A stretch of DNA of 25,855 nt from Clostridiaceae bacterium (lineage in GTDB: Bacteria > Bacillota > Clostridia > Saccharofermentanales > UBA5734): positions 1-25,855 of the forward strand of contig JAAYBY010000002.1 in NCBI GenBank assembly GCA_012729935.1. The letters are read 5' to 3'. Positions 15,627 through 23,432 of the stretch are shown here, piece after piece; position 1 is the stretch's first letter, and each line of letters opens with the position of its first letter. Below the pieces are notes generated by a model. The model did not search any database, was not told the DNA's origin, and was given only the letters and a program-made list of their open reading frames with translations. The translations under genes were made by a program, and so were the position numbers.

Positions 15627-17459
15627 ATGGGAAAAATTATAGGCATTGATTTAGGAACAACCAATTCATGTGTTGCCGTCATGGAAGGCGGAGAGCCGGT
15701 TGTCATTCCAAGTGCTGAAGGAAATCGCACAACACCATCAGTTGTAGCTTTTTCGAAGACCGGTGAGCGACTGGTGGGACAGGTTGCCAAAAGACAGGCA
15801 GTGACCAATCCTGATCGGACAGTCATGTCCATCAAACGTGAGATGGGCAGCAAATTTAAAGTTAAGATAGATGACAAAGACTACTCACCGCAGGAGATAT
15901 CCGCAATGATTCTTCAGAAGATGAAAGCGGATGCAGAAGCTTATCTCGGTGATCAGGTCACTCAGGCTGTAATAACAGTTCCGGCTTATTTTAGTGATGC
16001 GCAGAGACAGGCCACAAAAGATGCCGGGAAGATAGCCGGACTGGACGTGCTTCGTATCATCAACGAACCGACAGCGGCATCACTGGCCTACGGTCTTGAC
16101 AAGGAAACCGAACAGAAGATTCTTGTTTTCGACCTCGGCGGCGGAACCTTTGACGTGTCGATCCTGGAAATTGGTGACGGTGTCTTTGAGGTTCTTGCAA
16201 CGAACGGCAACAACCGCCTGGGCGGTGATGATTTTGACAATAAGATCGTGGACTGGCTGGTGGATAATTTCCGCAAGGACCAGGGCATCGATTTGAGAAA
16301 TGATAAAATGGCTTTGCAGCGTCTGCGAGAGGCTGCTGAAAAAGCAAAAATTGAGCTGTCGAGCGTTACAACAAGCAGCATAAACCTACCTTACATTACG
16401 GCAGATGCATCCGGACCGAAACATCTGGATACATCATTATCACGTGCCAAATTTGATGAGCTGACAAGTGACCTCGTCGCGAAAACAGAAGGCCCGACCC
16501 GCAGCGCACTGTCTGATGCCGGTCTTAAACCGGAGGAAATTGATAAAATTCTTCTGGTCGGCGGTTCAACACGGACACCTTCTGTTCAGGATATGGTTAA
16601 GCGTTTGTTTGGAAAAGAACCATTCAAGGGGATCAATCCGGATGAATGTGTCGCGATTGGTGCTGCCATTCAAGCAGCCGTATTGTCAGGAGATGTAACC
16701 GGACTGCTGCTGCTCGACGTCACACCGCTTTCTCTGGGTATTGAGACCATGGGCGGCGTCTTTACGAAAATCATTGAGCGCAATACAACCATTCCCACGA
16801 AGAAGAGCCAGGTTTTTTCGACGGCTGCTGACGGTCAGACACAAGTTGAAGTCCACGTGCTGCAGGGTGAAAGAGAAATGGCTCAGTACAACAAGACGCT
16901 CGGAAAATTTATACTCGACGGTATTCCGCCGGCGCCGAGAGGTGTCCCTCAGATTGAAGTCACCTTTGATATCGATGCCAATGGTATTGTGCATGTGTCC
17001 GCAAAAGACCTGGGTACCAATCGTGAGCAGAAGATAACCATTACGGCCAGCGGCAACCTGTCAGAGGATGAAATTGACAAGGCCGTCAAAGAAGCGGAGC
17101 AAAATGCTGCCGAGGACAAACGGATCAAAGAGGAAGTCGACACAAAGAATGCGGCTGATTCAGCTATTTATCAGTCTGAAAAAACCATCAAAGAAATGGG
17201 AGACAAGCTGGACGAAGCCGATAAAAAGGAAATTGAAAATGCAATCGAAACCCTGCGTAAGAGCATGAATGGAACAGATATCGAGGTCATCAAGCAAGAC
17301 ACCGAACGTTTGCAGCAGGCTTTCTACAAGGCAAGCGAAACACTGTATAAGCAGCAGGCCGGACCTCAGGGAGGCCCCGGAGCAGAAGGGTTCGACGGTG
17401 ATCAAGCCGGACCAGAGCCGCATGATGGTGATTTCAAGGATGCAGGCAGTGACACCTGA
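15627..17459 (+). CDS. dnaK: Chaperone DnaK (Hsp70)
   Basis: A 610-residue Hsp70. The ATPase domain (about 1-360) shows the phosphate-1 loop IGIDLGTTNSCVAVMEGG, INEPTAASLAYG, VFDLGGGTFDVSILE and LLVGGSTRTPSVQ. The linker LLLLDVTPLSLG leads into the substrate-binding domain (IERNTTIPTKKSQVFSTA, GERKMA-type loop as GEREMAQYNK). A helical lid and a Gly/Asp-rich tail end the protein; the tail lacks the EEVD-like end of cytosolic eukaryotic forms, as expected. It is shorter than the E. coli protein (638), consistent with the Gram-positive type that lacks an insert in the N-terminal lobe. AGGAGG at 15613-15618 is eight bases before the ATG. It works with GrpE and DnaJ of the same operon and probably with the J-domain protein at 6438-6851. 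Confidence 0.98.
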   Translation: MGKIIGIDLGTTNSCVAVMEGGEPVVIPSAEGNRTTPSVVAFSKTGERLVGQVAKRQAVTNPDRTVMSIKREMGSKFKVKIDDKDYSPQEISAMILQKMKADAEAYLGDQVTQAVITVPAYFSDAQRQATKDAGKIAGLDVLRIINEPTAASLAYGLDKETEQKILVFDLGGGTFDVSILEIGDGVFEVLATNGNNRLGGDDFDNKIVDWLVDNFRKDQGIDLRNDKMALQRLREAAEKAKIELSSVTTSSINLPYITADASGPKHLDTSLSRAKFDELTSDLVAKTEGPTRSALSDAGLKPEEIDKILLVGGSTRTPSVQDMVKRLFGKEPFKGINPDECVAIGAAIQAAVLSGDVTGLLLLDVTPLSLGIETMGGVFTKIIERNTTIPTKKSQVFSTAADGQTQVEVHVLQGEREMAQYNKTLGKFILDGIPPAPRGVPQIEVTFDIDANGIVHVSAKDLGTNREQKITITASGNLSEDEIDKAVKEAEQNAAEDKRIKEEVDTKNAADSAIYQSEKTIKEMGDKLDEADKKEIENAIETLRKSMNGTDIEVIKQDTERLQQAFYKASETLYKQQAGPQGGPGAEGFDGDQAGPEPHDGDFKDAGSDT

Positions 17460-17497
17460 TTGCCGATAGATTTGCCTTCGGGCTGATCGCAATGATC

Positions 17498-17527
17498 CCC
17501 GCTCGACTCCTGCCGGAGCCGGGCGGG
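17498..17527 (+). terminator. Strong intercistronic hairpin between dnaK and dnaJ
   Basis: Arms 17498-17510 (CCCGCTCGACTCC) and 17515-17527 (GGAGCCGGGCGGG) pair over 13 positions with one A-C mismatch and one G-T wobble, closing a four-base loop (TGCC). Only GTTTATCC follows, a weak U-tract, so it may be a partial terminator or an mRNA-stabilising or processing element that lowers dnaJ expression relative to dnaK. It ends 28 bases before the dnaJ start. Confidence 0.6.
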
Positions 17528-17555
17528 TTTATCCTTATCGATGGAGGAACAGCAA

Positions 17556-18689
17556 GTGCCTGACAAAAGAGACTATTACGAAGTACTGGGCGTTTCGCGC
17601 TCAGCGACAGAAGATGAGCTGAAAAAGGCTTATCGCAAACTAGCCAAAAAATATCATCCGGATTTAAATCCGGACAATCATGAAGCAGAAGCCAGGTTTA
17701 AAGAAGCGAATGAGGCTTATGCTGTACTCAGTGATTCCGAAAAGAGAAGAACTTACGACCAATTTGGTCATGCTGGTGCAGACGGGCAGGGCTTTGGCGG
17801 GTTCAACGGCGCTGGGTTCGATATTGATCTTGAAGATTTATTTGGTTCATTTTTTGGTGGCGGATTTGGCGGCCGCACCAGACGAAAAAGCGGTCCTCGG
17901 CGCGGAGCAAATCTGAAGTATCGCATGACACTTGATTTTATGGAAGCAGCCTTTGGTGTTGATCGCGATATCACAATCAATAAGGAGGACATTTGCGGGA
18001 CGTGTCAGGGTAAGGGAACGCGTGACGGTTCTGAGCCAGATCAATGCCCGACCTGCAAAGGAAGCGGAGAAGTCCACCAACACCAGCAGACGTTGTTTGG
18101 TACTGTGATGTCTTCAAGAGCATGTCCCGACTGCGGCGGCACGGGAAAGAAGATTACCAATCCGTGTACTGCCTGCGGCGGACGTGGCAGAAAGCAAACG
18201 AGCAAGCGGCTGTCTGTCAAAATACCTGCCGGAATCAATGAAGGCGAAATGCTGACCGTTCGTGGCGAAGGAGAACCGGGAACGTTAGGCGGGCCGCCAG
18301 GAGATCTATACATTGAGATTCGAATTCGTCCACATCCGGTTTTCCAGCGGGATGGAAATAATACGTATTGTGAAATTCCCATTACATTTCCGCAGGCCGC
18401 GCTCGGCTGTGAGCTGGAAGTGCCGACCATTGACGGACCTCAGATCTTTCATCTGAAGGAGGGCACGCAACCCAATGAGACGTTCACGATTCGTGGGAAA
18501 GGCATCCCATATGTTAATCGCAGCAATACACGTGGTGATCATATATTCAGGGTTATTCTCGAAGTACCGCGGCACCTGAGTGAAAAACAGAAAGAGTTGC
18601 TCAATGAATTTGGCGACTCATGCACCAAACAAAACTATCAAAAACAGGAAAGCTTTTTCAGCAAGCTGAAAGACCTGTTCAAATCATAA
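17556..18689 (+). CDS. dnaJ: Chaperone DnaJ (type I Hsp40)
   Basis: A 377-residue co-chaperone with the full type I layout: J domain with HPD (KKYHPDLNPDN) at about 3-70, a Gly/Phe-rich region (about 72-115), four CxxCxGxG zinc-finger repeats (CGTCQGKG, CPTCKGSG, CPDCGGTG, CTACGGRG) at about 145-215, and the substrate-binding C-terminal domains. It delivers unfolded protein to DnaK and stimulates its ATPase. The frame opens at ATG 17541, but GTG 17556 is the likely start: GGAGGA at 17543-17548 lies seven bases upstream and the protein then begins MPDKRDYYEVLGV, the usual N-terminus. It is the last chaperone gene of the CIRCE operon, after a strong hairpin. Confidence 0.97.
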   Translation: MPDKRDYYEVLGVSRSATEDELKKAYRKLAKKYHPDLNPDNHEAEARFKEANEAYAVLSDSEKRRTYDQFGHAGADGQGFGGFNGAGFDIDLEDLFGSFFGGGFGGRTRRKSGPRRGANLKYRMTLDFMEAAFGVDRDITINKEDICGTCQGKGTRDGSEPDQCPTCKGSGEVHQHQQTLFGTVMSSRACPDCGGTGKKITNPCTACGGRGRKQTSKRLSVKIPAGINEGEMLTVRGEGEPGTLGGPPGDLYIEIRIRPHPVFQRDGNNTYCEIPITFPQAALGCELEVPTIDGPQIFHLKEGTQPNETFTIRGKGIPYVNRSNTRGDHIFRVILEVPRHLSEKQKELLNEFGDSCTKQNYQKQESFFSKLKDLFKS

Positions 18690-18782
18690 GAACCGGTCAT
18701 ATTTTGCTGGCTCCGTGTTTGACTATAGTCTTTTCGGATACGCAATCAGGCAGATACGACGAAGACAGAAAGGACATCAGCG

Positions 18783-19805
18783 ATGCAATGGATTTCACTG
18801 AATTTTGAAACGACGCACGAGGCGTCTGAACTGATCGCTGAATTCCTGTTGAATTTAGGAGCAGAAGGTGTCGATGTCGTGGATCCTGAAGAGATTCGAT
18901 CTGTTCTGGCTGCACCGGACAGTCTGGCGTATGCTGACTCTGATTTTTTCGACCAGCTGGATCAGCTTGTTCGTATTCACGGCTACTTTGTGATGAATAA
19001 TCAGCAGATTCGCTGCCGCTGCAAGCCTGATTTGCTCGATCCTGCAGCTGTTTACGATCAGAAACCACGTGACTGGGTCATGATTGAAGCACTTGAAAGA
19101 ATGATTCAGTCTTCACTCAGCCGATTCAGATCCTTCATGGACATCGGTCAGGGGTATACCGGATGGCAGCAGATACGTCAGGAGCAATGGGCTGACAACT
19201 GGAAAAAATATTATCAGACACACCACTTGACCAGTCGACTGGTTATCAATCCCAGCTGGCTTGACTATCTGCCAAAGCCAGGGGAAGTCGTTGTTTCACT
19301 GGATCCCGGCAGCGCTTTCGGTACGGGCACACACGAGTCAACAGCGTTATGCGCAGAACTCCTTGACGAAATGGTTCATTCGGAAAGCAGTGTGCTGGAT
19401 CTGGGAACAGGAAGCGGCATTCTGGCAATTATAGCTTCCCGGTTGGGTGCTCGCCGGGTTGAAGCAATTGATATCGACCCAAGCGTCATTCAAACTGCCC
19501 TGGATAATTGCGAGGTCAACCATGTATCGGTTGATGTCCATACCGGTACATTGGCAGACGCATCAGCACCGCCGTACAATTTAATCGTCGCTAACATTAT
19601 CGCAGATGTACTGATTGAATTGATGCCTGATTTTCCAGCTGTTATGACATCCGATGGACAGCTTGTGCTGTCAGGTATTATTGAAGATCGTCAGGCCGAT
19701 GTGCAAGCCGCTATAGAATCCGCCGGCTTGCGAACAACGCAGTTGCGTAAACGTAAGGACTGGTGCACGCTTGTTGTCTGTCAAAAAGCGGATAGCCAGA
19801 TATGA
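18783..19805 (+). CDS. prmA: Ribosomal protein L11 methyltransferase
   Basis: A 340-residue class I SAM-dependent methyltransferase that trimethylates ribosomal protein L11. The N-terminal domain (about 1-130) leads by way of WADNWKKYY into the catalytic domain. The family motif DPGSAFGTGTHEST, the SAM-binding VLDLGTGSGILAI, VEAIDIDPSVIQTALDN and NLIVANIIADVLIEL are all present. GAAAGGA at 18768-18774 sets the ATG. The gene follows dnaJ after 93 bases, as in many Clostridia; the gap contains a 10-base palindrome (GACTATAGTC, 18721-18730) but no clear terminator or promoter. The stop overlaps an upstream start codon of the sugar kinase frame. Its usual companion rsmE is not next but begins at 25375. 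Confidence 0.94.
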   Translation: MQWISLNFETTHEASELIAEFLLNLGAEGVDVVDPEEIRSVLAAPDSLAYADSDFFDQLDQLVRIHGYFVMNNQQIRCRCKPDLLDPAAVYDQKPRDWVMIEALERMIQSSLSRFRSFMDIGQGYTGWQQIRQEQWADNWKKYYQTHHLTSRLVINPSWLDYLPKPGEVVVSLDPGSAFGTGTHESTALCAELLDEMVHSESSVLDLGTGSGILAIIASRLGARRVEAIDIDPSVIQTALDNCEVNHVSVDVHTGTLADASAPPYNLIVANIIADVLIELMPDFPAVMTSDGQLVLSGIIEDRQADVQAAIESAGLRTTQLRKRKDWCTLVVCQKADSQI

Positions 19806-19831
19806 CTGAACAAACTGACAAGGAGATTTCA

Positions 19832-20812
19832 ATGCACCCGACGTATGATGTGGTTGCGCTTGGTGAATTATTGATCGATCTGACACCGTCCGGGCATTCG
19901 CAGCAGAAGCATCCGCTGTACGAGCAAAACACTGGCGGAGCACCGGCCAATGTTCTGGCCTGTCTGTCTGCCCTCGGTCGTAAATCTGCGTTGATCTGTA
20001 AAGTCGGCGACGATTTTTTCGGGACTGCGCTGCATCAATCGTTGGTTCGAGCAGGAATTGATAGCTCGGGACTGGTCTGGTCAAAGAAGGAACACACGAC
20101 ATTGGCATTTGTTCACCTGGGTCAGCAAGGGGAAAGGTCTTTCACATTTTATCGCCAACCAGGAGCTGACCAGCTGCTGAATGAAGATGAGATCGATGAA
20201 TCGCTGATCCACAAAGCACGTTTGTTCCACGTGGGAACGCTTTCCTTAACCGGTCAACCTTCCCGTGCAGCTACTTTCAAGGCAATCGAAGCTGCGCAGA
20301 AGGTTGGGTTGCCGATTTCCTGTGATATCAATTATCGCGAGCCGTTATGGCCGTCAAGCGGAAAAGCAAAAGAGATGATGGAAAAGCTGCTTGAGTCTGT
20401 CTCCATTCTAAAAGTTTCAGAGGAAGAGTTGTTTTTGCTGACCGGTTTAACTGATGCAGACGCTGGTTCACGCATTCTTTTTAATCGATTCCCGCTTCAG
20501 CTGATTCTGATAACGCGAGGCGCACAGGGTTCTGACGCGCGAACCAGACAGACTCACGCCACCCATCCGGCATTCAACGTTAAGTCAGTTGACACAACAG
20601 GAGCCGGTGATGCGTTTATGGGAGCCATCCTTGATCAGTTGCTGGCAACGGGTCAGAATCTGGATTCTCTCGAGCAGACAACACTTCAGCAATGGCTTGC
20701 GTTTGCAAACGCTGCCGGAGCTCTGGTGACAGAGCGGTATGGCGCGTTTGATGAGATGCCTGCCCGCGAAGCGATCGAGCGGTGCCTGAAGACCAACAAC
20801 GTCATCAGATAG
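19832..20812 (+). CDS. PfkB-family carbohydrate kinase, probably fructokinase
   Basis: A 326-residue ribokinase-like sugar kinase. The N-terminal VVALGELLIDLTP and the glycine signature NTGGAPANVLACLSALG mark the first PfkB pattern; DTTGAGDAFMGAIL near the C-terminus is the second, with D260 as catalytic base in the anion hole. The wording of these motifs is closest to bacterial fructokinases, but 2-keto-3-deoxygluconate kinases are similar, so the sugar is not certain. The frame begins at ATG 19802, overlapping the prmA stop; ATG 19832 is preferred because AAGGAG lies at 19820-19825, six bases upstream, and the conserved domain starts at once. The gene ends four bases from the convergent DUF4349 gene. 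No transporter or other sugar gene is adjacent. Confidence 0.85.
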   Translation: MHPTYDVVALGELLIDLTPSGHSQQKHPLYEQNTGGAPANVLACLSALGRKSALICKVGDDFFGTALHQSLVRAGIDSSGLVWSKKEHTTLAFVHLGQQGERSFTFYRQPGADQLLNEDEIDESLIHKARLFHVGTLSLTGQPSRAATFKAIEAAQKVGLPISCDINYREPLWPSSGKAKEMMEKLLESVSILKVSEEELFLLTGLTDADAGSRILFNRFPLQLILITRGAQGSDARTRQTHATHPAFNVKSVDTTGAGDAFMGAILDQLLATGQNLDSLEQTTLQQWLAFANAAGALVTERYGAFDEMPAREAIERCLKTNNVIR

Positions 20813-20816
20813 ACAT

Positions 20817-21737
20817 TCAAACTGTATTTTTCGGTACTGATTGCTCGTTTGAGTCAGCTGCTTTTTGTGCTTTGCGTTTCTTGCGTCGCTTCCTGATGAT
20901 GAAGATGACAATCAGGGCGATAACCCAGAGAGGTGCTGTTGCTACCAGGATGACTGCGATCCATTGCAGCACACTGACAAAAATATTTGCGACGCGCATA
21001 AGGCCTGACTGCATCAGATATAACATGTCCGCAAAACTTAATGTTGACCAGGTGATTTCCCTGCGGATTTTCGCCGGATCATTTGACTGACGCAGGCGAA
21101 TGGTGACAATTGATTCGGCAAGCAGGCTGTCCCAGACTTTCAACTTGCCCTTCAGCGATTCGATTTCAACGGTCAGTGAATTGATTTCGCGTTGAACAGA
21201 CAGACTTTCTTCGATATTTGCCGACTGGTCTAGAAAATCAAAATATCGTTCAAGTGATTCTTCCATCGAGCGAAGACGGGTTTCGGTATCATAATAAGAT
21301 TCTGTAATATCTTCCGTGTCAATCCGGGTATTGATGACATCACCAACGGTTGCAGCATATTCGAGAAACGCGTCCAGCGCATCAGGATTCATTTTAATTG
21401 AAGCATCAATGCTGATATAGCCATTCGTTTTGTTTTGCGTACGGTTCACTTCATAGCCATCATGTTCAGAAGCCCAGGCCAGCAGATCTTCATACGCTTT
21501 GACCACATCGACTGCTTCAAGATCAAGCGTCGCGTCTCGGACAATTTTCCGCGCAACGTCGGAATTGTTCGCGGGGCTGCCGATATCACCGTTGCCAGAC
21601 GATCCGCCGGTAGCGTCTTCTCCATCGGGTGTGGATTTCTCTGAAGCATAATCACCGCTTTGCGGGGTTTGTGCTGAACAGCCGATCCACAGCAAGCTGA
21701 CCAGTATAACAAGAATGACAGCAATCCATCTTTTCAT
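20817..21737 (-). CDS. DUF4349-type membrane lipoprotein
   Basis: A 306-residue envelope protein: a signal peptide with lipobox-like LWIGC (Cys at 20), a low-complexity Ser/Gly/Asp linker (about 21-58), the DUF4349 domain (about 60-270) starting with KIVRDATLDLEAVDV and including a coiled coil (SYYDTETRLRSMEESLERY and following), a hydrophobic helix at about 258-283, and a strongly basic tail (RKRRKKRKAQK). The domain is widespread and of unknown function; the design suggests an extracytoplasmic domain held by both lipid and helix. AGGAGG lies seven bases before the ATG. It is transcribed alone, convergent with the sugar kinase, from its own predicted promoter. Confidence 0.87.
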   Translation of the reverse strand: MKRWIAVILVILVSLLWIGCSAQTPQSGDYASEKSTPDGEDATGGSSGNGDIGSPANNSDVARKIVRDATLDLEAVDVVKAYEDLLAWASEHDGYEVNRTQNKTNGYISIDASIKMNPDALDAFLEYAATVGDVINTRIDTEDITESYYDTETRLRSMEESLERYFDFLDQSANIEESLSVQREINSLTVEIESLKGKLKVWDSLLAESIVTIRLRQSNDPAKIRREITWSTLSFADMLYLMQSGLMRVANIFVSVLQWIAVILVATAPLWVIALIVIFIIRKRRKKRKAQKAADSNEQSVPKNTV

Positions 21738-21834
21738 GAAGAGACCTCCTGGTTACCTGTATAAAACGCGAGAGATTTAGCGATTACGTATTTTTGACGA
21801 TGACCTGTTGATTTCAGTTCCTGACACTGGTTTG

Positions 21835-21863
21835 ATCATAACACCATTCGATGCAGTTCACAA
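21835..21863 (-). promoter_or_regulatory. Predicted sigma-A promoter of the DUF4349 gene
   Basis: Minus strand: -35 TTGTGA (21858-21863), a 17-base spacer and -10 TATGAT (21835-21840). Transcription would start near 21828, leaving a leader of about 90 bases before the ATG at 21737. Confidence 0.5.
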
Positions 21864-21922
21864 ACAAGGCGATCACAGCTGTTTCGCAGATCGATTTTCA
21901 GGTTTGCAAAAAGCTTTGACAC

Positions 21923-21951
21923 TGGACAAGAATCATCCCCTGATATACGAT
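21923..21951 (+). promoter_or_regulatory. Possible promoter of the SGNH hydrolase gene
   Basis: TGGACA (21923-21928), a 17-base spacer and TACGAT (21946-21951). A second TTGACA at 21916-21921 has no -10 at the right distance. The resulting leader would be about 140 bases. Confidence 0.38.
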
Positions 21952-21992
21952 AAGAATAGGTAAATGTGAAACGTTCAATACCCGATCGACGG

Positions 21993-22049
21993 ATAACATA
22001 ACAGCTCAAATATGTTGTGCAGGAGACGACCCCGTTTATCAGGCCGTCT
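21993..22049 (+). repeat. Two adjacent inverted repeats in the SGNH leader
   Basis: First hairpin: AACATA (21995-22000) and TATGTT (22011-22016) around a 10-base loop, extendable by a wobble and an A-T pair. Second: AGACGACC (22024-22031) and GGCCGTCT (22042-22049), seven of eight pairs, with a 10-base loop. A T-rich stretch follows at about 22061-22077. Together they could act as a leader control element; no known riboswitch was recognised. Confidence 0.4.
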
Positions 22050-22096
22050 GTTGTGTGACGTTTGTATTGTTTAATTTTGAATGGAGGCGAGTCAAC

Positions 22097-22804
22097 ATGA
22101 ATGTCAAGCAGCGAATAGGAATCTGGGGTGATTCAATCTTAAAAGGCGTTGTTTTTGATGAAGTCAAAGGGACTTATCGAATTCTGGCCAAAGGATGTGT
22201 CCAGATGGTCGAACAGGCCTTCGGAATAAAAATTCTCAACCGGACGCGATTCGGCAGTACGGTTGATAAAGGATATCAGCAGTTAAACAAAGCCGTTGAA
22301 TCCGGTCTGGACTGCGATATTATACTTCTGGAATACGGCGGAAATGACTGCGATTTTGACTGGGGAGCCGTATCTGCAAACCCAACAGCCGATCATCAAC
22401 CCCGGACACCGATGCCCCTGTTTCTGGAAACATTGCAGCAAATGGTCAAAACGCTTCGCGACCACTCGATCGAACCGGCGCTGATGTCTTTGCCTCCGAT
22501 CGACGGCTACCGGTATTTGGATTATCTGGTGTCAAAAGGCGCAGATCGGAAACAGCTTCTGTCCTTTTTGGGCAGCGCACAACAGATCTACCAGTACCAT
22601 GAGTGGTACTCAATATCGGTCACCCATCTGGCTGAACGATTGAAATGTCTGTACATACCCGTGCGAGAAGCTTTTCTTGCCCGTGGACGGTGCAATGAAC
22701 TCATTTGCCTCGATGGCATCCATCCGAATGAAAAGGGACACCAGCTGCTGCAGGAAGTGTTTACATCCTATCAGATAAAAAACCACCTGCTTGAACCAAT
22801 CTGA
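22097..22804 (+). CDS. SGNH/GDSL-family hydrolase
   Basis: A 235-residue probable esterase or deacylase without a signal peptide. The catalytic blocks are visible: block I WGDSI with nucleophile S13, block II around GSTVDKG (G53), block III GGND with N83, and block V DGIHPN with D206 and H209. The frame is open from 22055, but ATG 22097 is the likely start because GGAGG at 22083-22087 lies nine bases upstream and the domain begins directly (RIGIWGDS). The natural ester substrate cannot be told from sequence; relatives act on acetylated sugars, lipids or thioesters. It stands alone after a long leader and is followed by apt after 91 bases. Confidence 0.87.
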   Translation: MNVKQRIGIWGDSILKGVVFDEVKGTYRILAKGCVQMVEQAFGIKILNRTRFGSTVDKGYQQLNKAVESGLDCDIILLEYGGNDCDFDWGAVSANPTADHQPRTPMPLFLETLQQMVKTLRDHSIEPALMSLPPIDGYRYLDYLVSKGADRKQLLSFLGSAQQIYQYHEWYSISVTHLAERLKCLYIPVREAFLARGRCNELICLDGIHPNEKGHQLLQEVFTSYQIKNHLLEPI

Positions 22805-22815
22805 TTCAAAAATCC

Positions 22816-22832
22816 AAGAACTGCCTGTTCTT
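22816..22832 (+). repeat. Short palindrome in the apt promoter region
   Basis: AAGAAC (22816-22821) and GTTCTT (22827-22832) form a perfect six-base dyad around TGCCT. It overlaps the place where a -35 box would be for the TATAAT at 22848-22853, so it may be an operator. As RNA it would be a weak hairpin, and no T-tract follows on the plus strand. Confidence 0.4.
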
Positions 22833-22847
22833 AAGATGAAAAAACGA

Positions 22848-22853
22848 TATAAT
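22848..22853 (+). promoter_or_regulatory. -10 box of a probable apt promoter
   Basis: A perfect TATAAT stands 42 bases before the apt ATG. The bases at the -35 distance are a poor match and lie in a palindrome, which suggests activator or repressor control, or a weak promoter. Confidence 0.45.
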
Positions 22854-22895
22854 GAGCTAGGATCTTGAACAAGAATCACTCGGAGGCAACTAATA

Positions 22896-23423
22896 ATGAA
22901 TCTGGAAAAAGAACTGCGGCATATTCCAAATTTTCCCCGACCAGGTGTCGATTTTATTGATATTACGACGCTTCTTAAGAATAAAGATGCTTTTCGTGAA
23001 GCGATTGATCAAACAGCAGACATGGTACGCGACCTATCGTATGATCTGATCATCGGCGCAGAATCCCGGGGGTTTATCCTGGGCGCACCGTTGGCATATG
23101 CGACCGGGCATGGATTTGCGCCTGTGCGGAAACAGGGGAAATTGCCTGGCAAGACCATTCAGGCAAAATATCAGCTGGAATATGGAGAAGATATTCTTGA
23201 GATTCATGTTGATGCGATTCAACCCGGTATGCGGATTCTGGTCGTAGATGATCTTCTGGCAACAGGCGGAACAGCACGGGCAAATTGCCAGCTGGTGGAA
23301 AAACTCGGAGGTGTTGTTGCCGGTGTTGTGTTTTTCATAGAACTCATCGGTCTAAAAGGTCGGGAAAAGCTGAATGGATATCCGGTCTATTCACTCCTGA
23401 AGATTGAGGAAAAACCAGTCTGA
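22896..23423 (+). CDS. apt: Adenine phosphoribosyltransferase
   Basis: A 175-residue purine-salvage enzyme that makes AMP from adenine and PRPP. It has the length and motifs of the family: LRHIPNFPRPGVDFIDIT at the N-terminus, IIGAESRGFILGAPLA, the FAPVRKQGKLPGKT loop, and the PRPP-binding segment VVDDLLATGGTA (116-127). GGAGG (about 22881-22885) precedes the ATG by 10-11 bases. In many Clostridia apt is near relA or recJ; here neither is present. It is followed after nine bases by an unrecognised gene that may be co-transcribed. Confidence 0.96.
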   Translation: MNLEKELRHIPNFPRPGVDFIDITTLLKNKDAFREAIDQTADMVRDLSYDLIIGAESRGFILGAPLAYATGHGFAPVRKQGKLPGKTIQAKYQLEYGEDILEIHVDAIQPGMRILVVDDLLATGGTARANCQLVEKLGGVVAGVVFFIELIGLKGREKLNGYPVYSLLKIEEKPV

Positions 23424-23432
23424 CCTGAACAT

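Larger units (their letters stand above)
21738..22096. other. 359-base intergenic region with divergent promoters and a structured leader
   Basis: The longest gap in the window contains no convincing gene. It holds the DUF4349 promoter (minus strand, 21835-21863), a candidate promoter for the SGNH gene (plus strand, 21923-21951) and, downstream of the latter, two successive inverted repeats (21993-22018 and 22024-22049) in what would be the SGNH leader. Confidence 0.6.

Noticed and set aside
22816..22832. Gram-positive SOS (LexA) box before apt
   Set aside because: The dyad has GAAC and GTTC but with a five-base spacer; the known consensus needs four, and apt is not an SOS gene.
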